DNA of 64,000 bases from JAWKOK01 sp963765875 (GTDB taxonomy: Bacteria > Chloroflexota > Anaerolineae > Caldilineales > Caldilineaceae): NCBI GenBank assembly GCA_963765875.1, contig CAVXYK010000010.1:62001-126000 (forward strand), read 5' to 3'. Shown here piece by piece: positions 45,825 to 55,433 of the stretch (within the stretch, counting starts at the first letter, position 1; each line of letters starts with the position of its first letter). Under the pieces are notes generated by a model. The model did no database searches. It saw nothing but the letters and a program-made list of their open reading frames with translations, and was not told the DNA's origin. The translations under genes and the position numbers were made by a program.

Positions 45825-46502
45825 TCAGAAACCTAGTACACGGACAAGCTGCTCTGCGAATTCATCTACCGATTCCCGTGCACCCCTTGAGCAGATCAAG
45901 ATATTGTTCTCCTGACATTCTTTTAGGATTTTGGATGTGATTCGGCTATCGAATTCTAGGAATTTGCGCCACGCTTCCTCTGGCTTCGGCAACTGATAAA
46001 TTGCCTCCTTCATAGATTCTCGTTCAGCGGTTTCCCAAATTTCGGCACTTGTCCGTTCCGGTATTGCCAGACATACAATCTGGCGAGTAGGGATCACTTG
46101 CGCAAGGAGAGCCGGGTGCCAGATTCCGCCATCAATCAATATGCTAGAGTCGGAGTCGGTGGCCTCAAGATCTTCACTGAGTAGATCCAAATATTCAGGT
46201 AGTGCCGCTTGGTTAAAACGATTGAACTCAGTCCAAGTCATCCCGAGTAACCATCCCAGTCCATCTTGAGTTGTTGACCACGTCTTGTTCACTGGGTGCC
46301 GTTCTTGTGTAAATCGACTATGATATGCTCCATAGATATGGGCATCCATATCATAGATAGGAATATCAAATCTGGCTGAGAGGGCTTGGCAGATTGTTGT
46401 CTTGCCGGAGCCGGCTCCACCGATAACCCAATATAACCTGTCTCGCTTGAACAAGCCTGTGTGAGATTGTCGGAGCAAATCTCTATCAATGATAAATTGC
46501 AT
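45825..46502 (-). CDS. P-loop nucleotide-binding protein, kinase-like
   Basis: 225 residues from MQFIIDRDLLRQ. Walker A GGAGSGKTTICQAL and an NMP-kinase-like acidic strand YDMDAHIYG; SSILIDGGIWHPALLAQVIP looks like the Walker B region. C-terminal part EEAWRKFLEFDSR resembles adenylate-kinase-like lid helices. The acceptor substrate is not known. Confidence 0.75.
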   Translation of the reverse strand: MQFIIDRDLLRQSHTGLFKRDRLYWVIGGAGSGKTTICQALSARFDIPIYDMDAHIYGAYHSRFTQERHPVNKTWSTTQDGLGWLLGMTWTEFNRFNQAALPEYLDLLSEDLEATDSDSSILIDGGIWHPALLAQVIPTRQIVCLAIPERTSAEIWETAERESMKEAIYQLPKPEEAWRKFLEFDSRITSKILKECQENNILICSRGARESVDEFAEQLVRVLGF

Positions 46503-46705
46503 TGGAAATTTTCTGGATATCATGGCCAAGCTGATACGACCCATCGACAACAAGGCGAAGAGTATTCTCGTCTGTCTATAATCTGGCTATGGGTTAGCTC
46601 ATTTCGTGCTCATTGCTCTGGCGATCGATTTTCACCTGATCGTCAGGACCGCACGTTGCAGCTTCGTCATGAGTGTAACATCGTCGTCATGGGCAACGCA
46701 ACGCC

Positions 46706-47989
46706 CTACCAGCGCAGCGCTTCAAAGGTCCAGCCTGGATTGACTTTCTGCATCTCGATCTCGTCGTTGCGCTCAGTCAAACCACACTGGTTGTAGGTCT
46801 CATGCAACTTGGCCAGCGCCTCCCGATCAAGCTCGATACCCAACCCCGGCTCGTTGGGAATGACGACCGTGCCTTCGTCAAACTGAATGCGCCCGCCCAC
46901 GATCACCTCTTCGCTCTGCCACGGATAGTGGGTGTCACAGGCATAGGTCAGATTGGGCGTGGCCGCGGCCAGATGGGCCATGGCCATCAGCGAGATGCCC
47001 ACGTGAGAGTTGGAGTGCATCGAGACGCCACGGTCAAAGGTCTTGCAGATGCGTGACAATTGGATCGACGAGCGCAGACCGCCCCAGAAATGATGATCGC
47101 TGAGAATGATGTGCTCTGAGCCTAAGGCGACGCTGCCGGGGATGTCTTCGAACGAGGTCGTACACATGTTGGTGGCCATTGGGATGTCGACAGCCCTGGC
47201 CACTTCCGCCATGGCCTCCTGACCGCGCACCGGATCCTCGTAGTATTCAAGAATGCCTTCCATGGTCTTGCCGCAGCGAATCGCGGTCTCCACCGACCAG
47301 ATGGCGTTGGGGTCCAATCGCAGCGGCGTGCCCGGGCTAAAGGCCTCGCGCAGGGCGAACATGGCTGCGACCTCTTCATCGGGCGGCACAGCGCCGCCCT
47401 TTAGCTTGATCGACTCGAAGCCGAATGCCTCACACATGGCCTGTGCCTGGGCGACGACGCCTTCCGGATCGAGCGCGGCGGCCTGGCGTGCGGCGGCCCA
47501 GCCTGTGGCCGACGGGTCGGTCTCGAACCCCAGCGATCCGCCTGCGCCCTCGTATTTGTAGAAGAGGTAGGCTGAGAAGGGTACCCGATCACGCGCCCGA
47601 CCGCCCAGCAGATCGACGACGGGCCTGCCCGTGGCCTTGCCCATGAGGTCGAAGCAAGCGACTTCGATACCGCTGTAGACATGGACGATACGTCGTTTGT
47701 CCCACGGCGACTGACCACGGTCTTCGGCATCCTCGCCGAAGCGCTCCTCTAATCCCTGCTGGATGGCGTTTAGCTGGAACGGGTCCTGCCCGATGACGAT
47801 ATCACGGGCTTCTTCCAACGCTGCCCGGGTTGATTCGCTGCCGGGCACCTCGCCCAGGCCGTAGATATTGTCGTCGGTAACCAACTCGACGATGATACGC
47901 AGCGCATAGGGTGCATGCAGCCCGGCAGCGTTGAGCAGCGGCGGATCGGTGATGGCAATGGGCGTGATGTGCACTTCGGTGATTTTCAT
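46706..47989 (-). CDS. Glucarate dehydratase-like enolase-superfamily protein, paralog 4
   Basis: 427 residues from MKITEVHITPIAITDPPLLN. Glucarate-dehydratase features: HAPYALRIIVELVTDDN, VYSGIEVACFDLMGKATGRP, KLKGG (KxK lysines), LRLDPNAIWSVETAI (metal D), YYEDPV (E), NMCTTSF, LSDHHFWGG (D-H dyad) and MHSNSHVGISLMAMAH. It would dehydrate an aldarate to the 5-keto-4-deoxy acid. Last gene of the minus-strand set with binding protein, RraA-like protein and permease. Confidence 0.92.
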   Translation of the reverse strand: MKITEVHITPIAITDPPLLNAAGLHAPYALRIIVELVTDDNIYGLGEVPGSESTRAALEEARDIVIGQDPFQLNAIQQGLEERFGEDAEDRGQSPWDKRRIVHVYSGIEVACFDLMGKATGRPVVDLLGGRARDRVPFSAYLFYKYEGAGGSLGFETDPSATGWAAARQAAALDPEGVVAQAQAMCEAFGFESIKLKGGAVPPDEEVAAMFALREAFSPGTPLRLDPNAIWSVETAIRCGKTMEGILEYYEDPVRGQEAMAEVARAVDIPMATNMCTTSFEDIPGSVALGSEHIILSDHHFWGGLRSSIQLSRICKTFDRGVSMHSNSHVGISLMAMAHLAAATPNLTYACDTHYPWQSEEVIVGGRIQFDEGTVVIPNEPGLGIELDREALAKLHETYNQCGLTERNDEIEMQKVNPGWTFEALRW

Positions 47990-48067
47990 TGTATATCCTC
48001 TTGACTGATGCACGAGATGTTCGTTTAGCCTCAAGTTGGAGTAATAGTCCAATCCAAGGAAATGGTT

Positions 48068-48363
48068 TGGGTGTGTTGGCGCTTTGCGCCTGCTTCGCAA
48101 ACGATACGAATTGAGATCTGTAGGGACATGGCATTCCCCGCCAGGTCGAACTCTGATTGGACGATTCCAAATCGAGAAGCATCATCCACATTCTGAGAAT
48201 GATACTAGGAATGCTTTGTCCGTTTCAGACCTTCTGCACTATCAGGCACGGACACGGCATTCCCAGCCACCGTCTGTTTGGCGGCCGTGGTCTTGAAAGT
48301 CGAAACGGTCTCCGTCAACAACGGGTCTGTGCGGAATGCCATGTCCCTACACAGAAGTACGTC
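48068..48363. mobile_element. MITE-like element, TGGGTGTG family, copy D, inverted relative to copy A and truncated
   Basis: Left end TGGGTGTGTTGGCGC then GCGCCTGCTTCGCAAAC. The body is the reverse complement of 16570-16800, base by base with scattered mismatches (for example CAATCAGAGTTCGACCTGGC and GATGATGCTTCTCGATTTGG in both). It stops after AGAAGTACG, so the other terminal repeat is missing. It encodes nothing. Confidence 0.75.
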
Positions 48364-48509
48364 GGGGTATCGTTTTCTCTGGAACGGCCTTAGGACGTAA
48401 GTTTCGCGTCGCTACGCTATCCGTCTCTACACAATCATAGCGAGATCCTGTCTGGTTCCTTGATCAACGAACGGATGCGAACCCGCGCTACGAAAGAGAG
48501 TCGACCGCG

Positions 48510-48547
48510 CAAAGGCGCAAGGTGTTGTCATCTACCTTGCGCCTTTG
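48510..48547 (-). terminator. Stem-loop after the permease gene
   Basis: CAAAGGCGCAAGGT pairs perfectly with ACCTTGCGCCTTTG (14 bp). No T-run, so possibly a processing or stabilising stem. Confidence 0.45.
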
Positions 48548-48612
48548 TGAAGTTCAGTTTCCATCGCCATCGGAAACAGCGATCTGCTGTTTCTCACATG
48601 GTTTGTACACGG

Positions 48613-50533
48613 CTACCCCTTCACGCTACCTGCCGTCAGACCGGCGACCATGAAGCGCTGCCCCCACATGTAGAAGATGACCACGGGCAGGGAAATCAGC
48701 AGCGAGGCGGCCATGAGCATGCCCCAGGGATAGATGTCGCCGAAGATGGTCTGGGCCAGGCCCACGGGCAGGGTCATCAGCTTCTGGCTTGAGATGAAGA
48801 CAAAGGCATAGAGGAATTCTTTCCAGGCATTGGTGAAGGCAAACAAGGTCACGGCCAGCAGCGCCGGCAAGGCCAGCGGCAGCGTGATGCGGACAAATGC
48901 CTGCAATCGAGTGGCCCCGTCTACCAATGCAGCGTGTTCCAGTTCGATGGGGATCGAGCGATAGTAGCCCATCAGAAGCCAGGTAGCAAAGGGCACCATG
49001 GCGGTCGGATAGGTAAGGATCAGGGCCCAGCGCGTGTTGATCACGCCCAGGTCGGCCAGGATGCCGTAGAGCGGGATGAACATGAGCGCCGCGGGCAGCA
49101 AGTAGGTGACCAACAACAGCGTGGTCATGGACTCGACGCCACGGAAATTGAGCCGGGCCAATGCATAGCCGCCTAGTGCCGCCAGGACAACCGCCAAGAA
49201 GGTGGTGGTGACCGAGACGATGATCGAGTTGCCGAACCAGCGGAAGAACGCTTCCTCAAAGAAGAGGCGTTCGAACTGCTCGGTGGTCCAGGGGTTTGGC
49301 CAGTAGATATCGACGCGCTGGCCGATCTGCAGGTTGCCCTTGAACGCCGTGATCAGGATCCGATAGAACGGGAAAAGAATAAACGCCAACAGAATACCCA
49401 AAGCGATATTGCGGCCAATCCTAGCCAACATGTTCTGGCGCCTCAGGCTCTTGGTGCTTGCCTGTCCTGGGAAGATCGAACGCCAGATCCATCCGATCAA
49501 TTGGAAGGGCAAGGCAATGATGGTGAAAAACAGGTTGATCACCACGCCGATTCCGTCAATGATTCGATCTTGCCAGGTCACACGGCCATCATCGGCATCA
49601 CTGCGCATGAAGCGTGAAAGCAATAGGATGAAGAAGAGCAATACCGGTACGAGGCTGAAAGCGATGGCCGTACCCGGACCAAATTGGAGTGAGCGGATGG
49701 CCTTTTCATAGGCCATTATCGAATAGACCTTGGTGATGTTGCCCGGTCCGCCCTGGGTCAATAGGAAGATGGTCTCGAAGTTGTTGAACGTCCAAATGGT
49801 GGAGAGCAGCGTAGCAATAGCGATCACAAAACGCAGGCTCGGCAATGTGATGCTGCGGAACTTTTCCCAGGCGTTGGCTCCGTCAATGGAAGCAGCTTCA
49901 TACATCTCGTCATCGATGGATGCCATACCGGCCAGCATGTTTACCGTGAAAAATGGGATTCCGGCCCATACATTGACCGCAATCACCGAGGCCATAGCGA
50001 GTTGTGGGTCAGACAGCCAAGCGACCGGTCTATCAATGATGCCGATGCCCTGAAGTAGCGGGTTGAGGCCGCCAAAGAGCGGATCCAAGATCGATTTCCA
50101 GGCCAACGCCTGCACGACAGACGGAATTATCCAGGGAAGGAGCACGAGTGCCGTCATCACACCGCGGGCCGCGCTTGAGCGAATGCAGCAGCAACGCCGC
50201 AATTAGGCCGAAGATCAGCTTGAATATGATCGAGCCAAACGTGAAGATGAACGTTGCCTTCACGGACTGCCAGTAGTACGTATCGGAGTAGAGACGAATG
50301 TAGTTGTCCAGCCCGACAAACTTGACCTCGCGCGACATTGTGCGGATGGTCATGCTCGTATAGAGCGCTTTGACGAACGGCCAGGCAATAAAAAGCGACA
50401 TCAGGATAACAATGGGCAGGATGAACGGCAATGCGATCTTCCAGTCACGGCCAAAGATCTGGCGCATCCTGTGGCCCTTGTGGTGGCTGCCGGTCGACGT
50501 CGTTGCAGCAATTGGCGCTGTAGTCTGTGCCAT
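48613..50533 (-). CDS. Sugar ABC permease in which the MalF-type and MalG-type halves are fused; one frameshift
   Basis: Reconstructed length about 640 residues. First half: IALPFILPIVILMSLFIAWP, GLDNYIRLY, then EAASIDGANAWEKFRSITLP, the MalF EAA loop. After a linker with an extra hydrophobic segment (INLFFTIIALPFQLIGWIW) comes a MalG half: YRILITAFKGNLQ, GYALARLNFRG, EHAALVDGATRLQAFVRITL (second EAA loop), GSVKG end. Both EAA loops lie in one uninterrupted frame (48613-50202). Only the first 120 residues are shifted, by one extra base at about 50166. The start at 50533 has GGAGAG upstream. No ATPase gene is near, so a shared MsmX-like ATPase is expected. Confidence 0.88.
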
Positions 50534-50692
50534 TTAAACTCTCCTATGCAAACAGTCTCGGCGAGTTGAGCAGAGAATAATCCGTTGCCAAAACTGGTCA
50601 GTCTACCATCCGGATTGAACGCGGATGGCGCTGTGGATCCACTTCGTGTTCAGGCGGATAGGGCGGACTACCGCCGATGATTTCTAAGTATG

Positions 50693-51502
50693 CTAGCGCT
50701 TCGACAACCACTGTTGGAAGTCTGCTTCGATGGTCTCCGGCCAGGTACCGACGTCGATCTCGCCGGGCGTGTAGGCGCCTTCGTTTAGGCGCAGCTTGCC
50801 GAATTCATCGCGTATACGAACATCCTCAGAGCGTTCGACAACCTCCAGCGCCAGGTGGGGCGGAATGAAGATAACGCCGGTTGGCGTACCAAGGACAATG
50901 TCGCCTGGCAGTACCGTTGCCTCACCAATGCGAATGGGGATGTTGACCCCGGCCAATGTGACTTCACGGATGGGCGTGGGGTCCATGCCCCGGCAGTAGA
51001 ATGCTACATCGGTCAACTGACTGATACCCTGGAAATCGCGGATACCGCCGTCGATGACAGCCCCCGCTCGCGTGCGGGTTCGAACTGAGGTTGATAGATT
51101 ATCTCCGACAAATGTGCCATTCTTCACCTTGCCGCGCATGTCGACCACCATGACATCATCCTTTTGCAGGGTGTCGATGACCCAGGAATTCTGGCCGCCG
51201 ATACGACCCTCTTCCTTGCCCATCTCCTCCATCAGATCGTGCAGATCCGGGCGATAGGGCACCATCATCGCTGTAACGGCGCGTCCAACAAGAATACGCT
51301 CGGGATGGGTGCGAAACCAATCTCCTTCGAACTGAAAATGATAGCCATGCTTCTCCAGCACACTCCATGCTTCTTCGGTGGTCACCAGCTTCATGCGGTC
51401 GATTAGGTCTTCGGGAATAAGGGGAAGACCGTCGGAGGAACGATCATACGAACTGAGACGGGTGAGCTTTTCAATCGACTCAGGCGGATTGAGAATGTGC
51501 AT
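50693..51502 (-). CDS. RraA-like protein (putative 4-hydroxy-2-oxo-acid aldolase)
   Basis: 269 residues from MHILNPPESIEKLTRLSSYD. RraA/HMG-aldolase core: VVDMRGKVKNGTFVGDNLST, GAVIDGGIRDFQG (metal/substrate Arg-Asp), PIRIGEATVLPGDIVLGTPT (the GxVxPGD turn). N-terminal extension longer than in bare RraA. Located between binding protein and permease in a sugar-acid operon, so cleavage of a keto-deoxy sugar acid to pyruvate is the likeliest role. Confidence 0.87.
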   Translation of the reverse strand: MHILNPPESIEKLTRLSSYDRSSDGLPLIPEDLIDRMKLVTTEEAWSVLEKHGYHFQFEGDWFRTHPERILVGRAVTAMMVPYRPDLHDLMEEMGKEEGRIGGQNSWVIDTLQKDDVMVVDMRGKVKNGTFVGDNLSTSVRTRTRAGAVIDGGIRDFQGISQLTDVAFYCRGMDPTPIREVTLAGVNIPIRIGEATVLPGDIVLGTPTGVIFIPPHLALEVVERSEDVRIRDEFGKLRLNEGAYTPGEIDVGTWPETIEADFQQWLSKR

Positions 51503-51601
51503 TGAATTCAGATGTCCCTGGTTTAATTCGGCATGAATGCATTGACATAGGTCCGTTGGCTCAACTTCTGTCAGCATTGGCACGAGGATTGTCAGCCGGA
51601 T

Positions 51602-51655
51602 TTACTAGACAGAGACCTGACAGGGTCTTGAATCTGTCAGGTCTCTGTCTAGTAA
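51602..51655. repeat. Perfect 22-bp inverted repeat between the binding protein and RraA-like genes
   Basis: Arms beginning TTACTAGACAGAGACCTGAC and ending with the exact complement enclose a 10-base loop. Without a T-run it may be a REP unit or an mRNA-stabilising stem separating high binding-protein expression from the rest of the operon. Confidence 0.65.
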
Positions 51656-51714
51656 TGCCAAAGGCTATTCGACGCCTCCGACGAGTTGAATCGTTGTCGA
51701 ACCCTCAGGTAGAT

Positions 51715-53130
51715 CTAAGCGAAGGCACCCAGCTCTTCGGCGATTTGCTCGATACGTCCGGTTGCACGCTCGACAGCTTCTGCTGGGTCCACACCCTGGG
51801 TGATGGTCTCGGCCATCAGGTCAGGCAGGATCGACTGTGCATTGATGGCGTCACTCAGAACGTTGGGATCGGCCGGCCATGAGAGACCCGGATAGTCGCC
51901 CAGGGCCATCTCGCCCATACGCCGCAGGGTGGGGTCGGCCTCAAAGGCTGCCACGACCAATTCGTTCTCGTACATGTCCTCATAGGCCGGCAAGAAGAGA
52001 CCCGCCGAGATCAGCGAGATCGGCATGAAGACGTCGGGTTCCAGCATATAGAGCGACAGTTCAGCAGCCTGGGTCGGATTGGCAGCACCCTTGGCAATGT
52101 TGAATTGGGCGCCGGCTTCACCGGCCAGCACTTCGCCATAGGGACCGATTACCGGTTCAGTGACAAGGGTATCCTCAAAGATTGGGTTGCCGTCAGCCTT
52201 GCCCTTGGCGTAAATGCTGGCAGCGTTCTTTGAGAGACCGATGTTGCCGGCCAGCCAAGCCTCGTTGTTGCTCGAGTCTGTCCAAGCGAGGATGCCCGGC
52301 GGAATCATGTCGGCATAGGCATCGTTTACGTAGATATCGGTAAGCCAAGCGACAGCCTCGGTGGTCTCTGGGGAATTGAAGGTGATTGCGGTCAGATCTG
52401 CATCAGTAATCTGTCCGCCCCAGTTGTGAATGATCGCCTGAATCAGGCCCGTGGCGTCACCGCCGCGGTTGACCGTCATGCCCCAACCGTAGCGTTCTTC
52501 GCCCGGATTGGAGATGGCCAGCGCCGTATCACGTGCGTCGTCCCAGGTCTTAATACCAGCCACCGGATCGACGTTAGCCTCTTCAATCCAACTGCGTCGT
52601 GCAAAGAGGCCGGCGCCGCTGCCGCCGCTCATGATGTAAGGCACGCCCCACCATTTGTCATCGATCACATTATAGCGAACCTGTGCGGCAGCCGTATCGC
52701 CATACAGATCCATGGCCGTCTGGGCTGTGTCACCAACATCTTCCAAAAGGTCGAGGAAATACATCTGAGAGACTAGATTGTTGCGGTGGTAGATCAGATC
52801 GGGCGGATTGCCGGCCTCGACTTCAGCAGCCAGCTTGGCAACAAAGTCCTCATTGGCCTCGGCGGCCACAGGCGAGACTTCCATCTCGACGCCGTTCTCT
52901 TCACCCCAGGCCAGCACCGCAGCTTCGAACAGCTCTTCCATCTCCTTGAAGTACTCGCGGCGATGGACGACGGTCAGTGAGCCGGTGACTGCTGCCGGCG
53001 CATCTCCACCGCCGGCATCACTGGCCGGGGCGACCGGCGCGGCACAGGCTGCCAACGCGGCCATGGCCATAGTGCCGCCCATGATCTTCAACATGCTTCG
53101 TCGAGATACTCGGTTACTGTTTTCGGACAC
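51715..53130 (-). CDS. Extracellular sugar-binding lipoprotein of an ABC transporter (SBP_bac_1)
   Basis: 471 residues, GTG start at 53130 with AAGGAGGAAA in front. RRSMLKIMGGTMAMAALAAC is a Tat-like signal with lipobox. Mature protein: GSLTVVHRREYFKEMEELFE, FVAKLAAEVEAGNPPDLIYH, LAGNIGLSKNAASIYAKGKA, and the family C-terminus with ADPTLRRMGEMALGDYPGLS. First gene of the set binding protein, RraA-like, permease, glucarate-dehydratase-like. Confidence 0.94.
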   Translation of the reverse strand: MSENSNRVSRRSMLKIMGGTMAMAALAACAAPVAPASDAGGGDAPAAVTGSLTVVHRREYFKEMEELFEAAVLAWGEENGVEMEVSPVAAEANEDFVAKLAAEVEAGNPPDLIYHRNNLVSQMYFLDLLEDVGDTAQTAMDLYGDTAAAQVRYNVIDDKWWGVPYIMSGGSGAGLFARRSWIEEANVDPVAGIKTWDDARDTALAISNPGEERYGWGMTVNRGGDATGLIQAIIHNWGGQITDADLTAITFNSPETTEAVAWLTDIYVNDAYADMIPPGILAWTDSSNNEAWLAGNIGLSKNAASIYAKGKADGNPIFEDTLVTEPVIGPYGEVLAGEAGAQFNIAKGAANPTQAAELSLYMLEPDVFMPISLISAGLFLPAYEDMYENELVVAAFEADPTLRRMGEMALGDYPGLSWPADPNVLSDAINAQSILPDLMAETITQGVDPAEAVERATGRIEQIAEELGAFA

Positions 53131-53658
53131 GTTTTCCTCCTTGTGTTGCGGAAAATTGGGTATCTTCTTGGTTTGACTTGCAGCCGGACGCTGTTTGATG
53201 GGTCGTGCTACAGCATCCGCCTGTTGACAACGACTGGAATGGCGTCAGGTAGAGGACGAATGTCAACACCTTCGCTTGGCGTACACAATGTCTGGCCTAA
53301 ACAATGCTTGGTCCGTTCCATGCAAGCAGCGATGCGCGGTCGGTAAAACGACAACAGAGCACCCCGGCAAAACGTACGCAATGGGATTCGTTCGAGTTTT
53401 CAACTGACTTTGAGACGGCTTGTATTCGCTTGGTCTGTCTTCAAATAAACGAGACCGATAGTCAAAAGGGGAATCGATCTCTCAGGCCTTGGACAAGTCG
53501 AGACTATGGTTACGGCCAGATACATTCGCAAGAAAACATCTGATTGGGATGGGGAGAGACGTTTCTATCCACCGGATCAAACCGACAATACCATAAGTTT
53601 TTACGTCGCAGCCTATTCTACAGGGTTTCGACGAAGACGTCAATGACGCGAAATCGTG
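53131..53658. other. Intergenic region with no gene seen
   Basis: Upstream region of the binding-protein gene. I see no RNA family and no coding frame with a ribosome site; the right end leads into the nested repeat at 53659. Confidence 0.45.
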
Positions 53659-53820
53659 GGGTGCAATTCACGCCGGGGACGGGTTTGCCTCACCCTGCTG
53701 GGACGCCTCAGGCGTCCCGGCGGTCCCTCTCCAAAAATTGGAGAGGGACGCGTAGCCTCCGTTCAGGAAGCGAAGCAGGGTGAGGCGACCGCTCCACGTG
53801 CCCCGCTCTGAATTGCACCC
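53659..53820. repeat. 100-bp palindromic element, copy 3, inside an outer inverted repeat
   Basis: 53687-53786 is again exactly 100 bp from GCCTCACCCTGC to GCAGGGTGAGGC, with CGGGACGCCTCAGGCGTCCCG-like and CCCTCTCC/GGAGAGGG stems. It is enclosed by a second pair of arms, GGGTGCAATTCA (53659-53670) and TGAATTGCACCC (53809-53820), not seen at copy 1. Confidence 0.78.
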
Positions 53821-53902
53821 AAATCGCGCAACACAGCTCGTTCGGTGTGTCGCCAATGCGGGGCCCAGATCAGACTGCAACCTAGGTGCCGCTGACATGT
53901 CG

Positions 53903-54932
53903 TCATTTGTCTTGATGCGTCGCCGATTCGCCCACCTTCGCCACCAACACTTCACGTCGCTTGATGACACGATCGACCGGATGGCCCAGTTCCGTGTAGG
54001 CTCCGCTGCCCAGGATCTGGAGTCGCTCTATGCGCCCGACGATTTCAACCATCTGCTCACGTGGAAAGCGTGTCGCATCCCAGGAGTAGACCAGCGCGCC
54101 GCTCGGCGGCAACAGCGCTGCCCAGACCGGCAGCGCGGCGGCAAGCAACTGCTCAAGCTTGCCCTGGTGCTGGATGCCGTAGGGCAGATCGGTCACGATT
54201 AGATGGGGGCGGAATCCGGCGAGCAGCACCTTGGCATCGATCGTGTCGCCGGATGCCAGAAGGCACTCCTGAGTAGCCGGCTTGCCGATCGAGAATGTCC
54301 AACGTTGACCGACTTGCTTCAGCCGCTCCTCTTTGACCCGATGGCTGACGCGCGCTTCCTGGAGAAACTGTCGCAGAAACGTAGCTGTCGAGGCCACATC
54401 CTTACCGTTCTTTTCGACCCCGGCCGCCGACGCGCCCAGCATCAGCGCCGTCAGCAATGTGGTGCCGCCGCCGGCCAGCGGGTCGAAGACGCATAGCGTT
54501 GGCCAGGGCCGTGTTGCCAGATCGCTGGCATGACGGGCCACGTTGCAGAGAAAATGGGTGAACATCTCGTTGGTCTTGCCACGGTAACGGCGTGTTTCGA
54601 CAATCTCCCGCGGCAGCGCCGGCGTGAAATCGAGATCCACCGGCTCAAGGAAGGGGCCAGACCGGTCGCCGATCGACTCGTGGTAGACGAAGGCTGTGCC
54701 GGTCATGGCCAGCATGGCCAATTCCTGACGAGTTGATTCGTTAAGGCCTCGTCCGAAGGATCGTCGTGAGATCGAAGGAGAGGTAATCCTGTCCGCCGAG
54801 GCTGACCATCTGGAGATTATCCATGCGCGCGGCCAGAGGACTCAGGGCCAATTCGTGTGGGGCCAGACTGCGTGCCGATCCGGCGTATTGGGTGTTGCGT
54901 TGCGGGGCAATCTGAACGACTAGGCGGGTCAT
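53903..54932 (-). CDS. AdoMet-dependent methyltransferase (UPF0020/TRM11-like), frameshifted near the start
   Basis: Start MTRLVVQIAPQRNTQYAG at 54932; after VSLGGQDYLSFDL a one-base change at about 54765 moves to the frame SFGRGLNESTRQELAMLAMT. Later motifs: VFDPLAGGGTTLLTALMLGA (AdoMet site), VEKNGKDV (acidic ribose contact), IVTDLPYGIQHQG (DPPY-type catalytic loop). Target could be RNA or DNA adenine/guanine. Its ATG overlaps the stop of the dehydratase small subunit, so the two are translationally coupled, which is unexpected. Confidence 0.8.
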
Positions 54933-55331
54933 GAGCGCTTCAACAGCTCCCGTTGACGATAGGCGTCGGCGGCCTCGCGCACGAACGATGCGGTCTCGTC
55001 GGCCCCGTAGATAGTCTGCAAGGGTTTCTGCCAGGGCAACCAGTTCATCATGGCTCCCACGGCCCGGGCGCAGCAGTTCGTACATCTGTAACAGTTCGTC
55101 GTTGGGCACCGCTGTCAACTCGGCGGCCCGGCGAAGATTGGACGCCAACTGTGGGAAACCAGCCTCCTCGGCGATAGTCGCCTGCGCCTGCAACGTGCTT
55201 GCGTCCACAGCCAGGTCATCGGCGCTCAGCGTGCCTTCCGCAACGGCGTCCAGCGTCACCTCAGCGTAGGCGCGCCCGCTGGCTGCGCGTAGCTGATCGG
55301 GCATCGATTCATTCAGTGGGTATTGGGGCAT
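54929..55331 (-). CDS. Diol/glycerol dehydratase small subunit, frameshifted near its end
   Basis: PLNESMPDQLRAASGRAYAE and EGTLSADDLAVDASTLQAQA, then LRRAAELTAVPNDELLQMYE and LLRPGRGSHDELVALAETL, are diagnostic of the PduE/DhaB small subunit. The proper C-terminus DETASFVREAADAYRQRELL lies one frame over from about 55008, ending at the TGA at 54931-54929 inside the ATGA of the next gene. About 134 residues after correction, somewhat shorter than PduE. Forms the heterohexamer with the large-medium fusion upstream. Confidence 0.87.
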
Positions 55332-55354
55332 CGTTTGGTTCCTCTATGTGCAAC

Positions 55355-55422
55355 GAAGTGCCGGGGAGTGGCCAGGAAAACACTCGCAAACGAAGCGGCT
55401 TGTGGCCAGTCCCCGGCACTTC
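55355..55422. repeat. REP-like stem, AAGTGCCGGGGA type, copy 1
   Basis: GAAGTGCCGGGGAGTGGCCA pairs with TGGCCAGTCCCCGGCACTTC (one mismatch) between the dehydratase genes. The same AAGTGCCGGGGA unit starts the repeat at 60638-60714. Confidence 0.7.
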
Positions 55423-55433
55423 TGCGACGTTTC

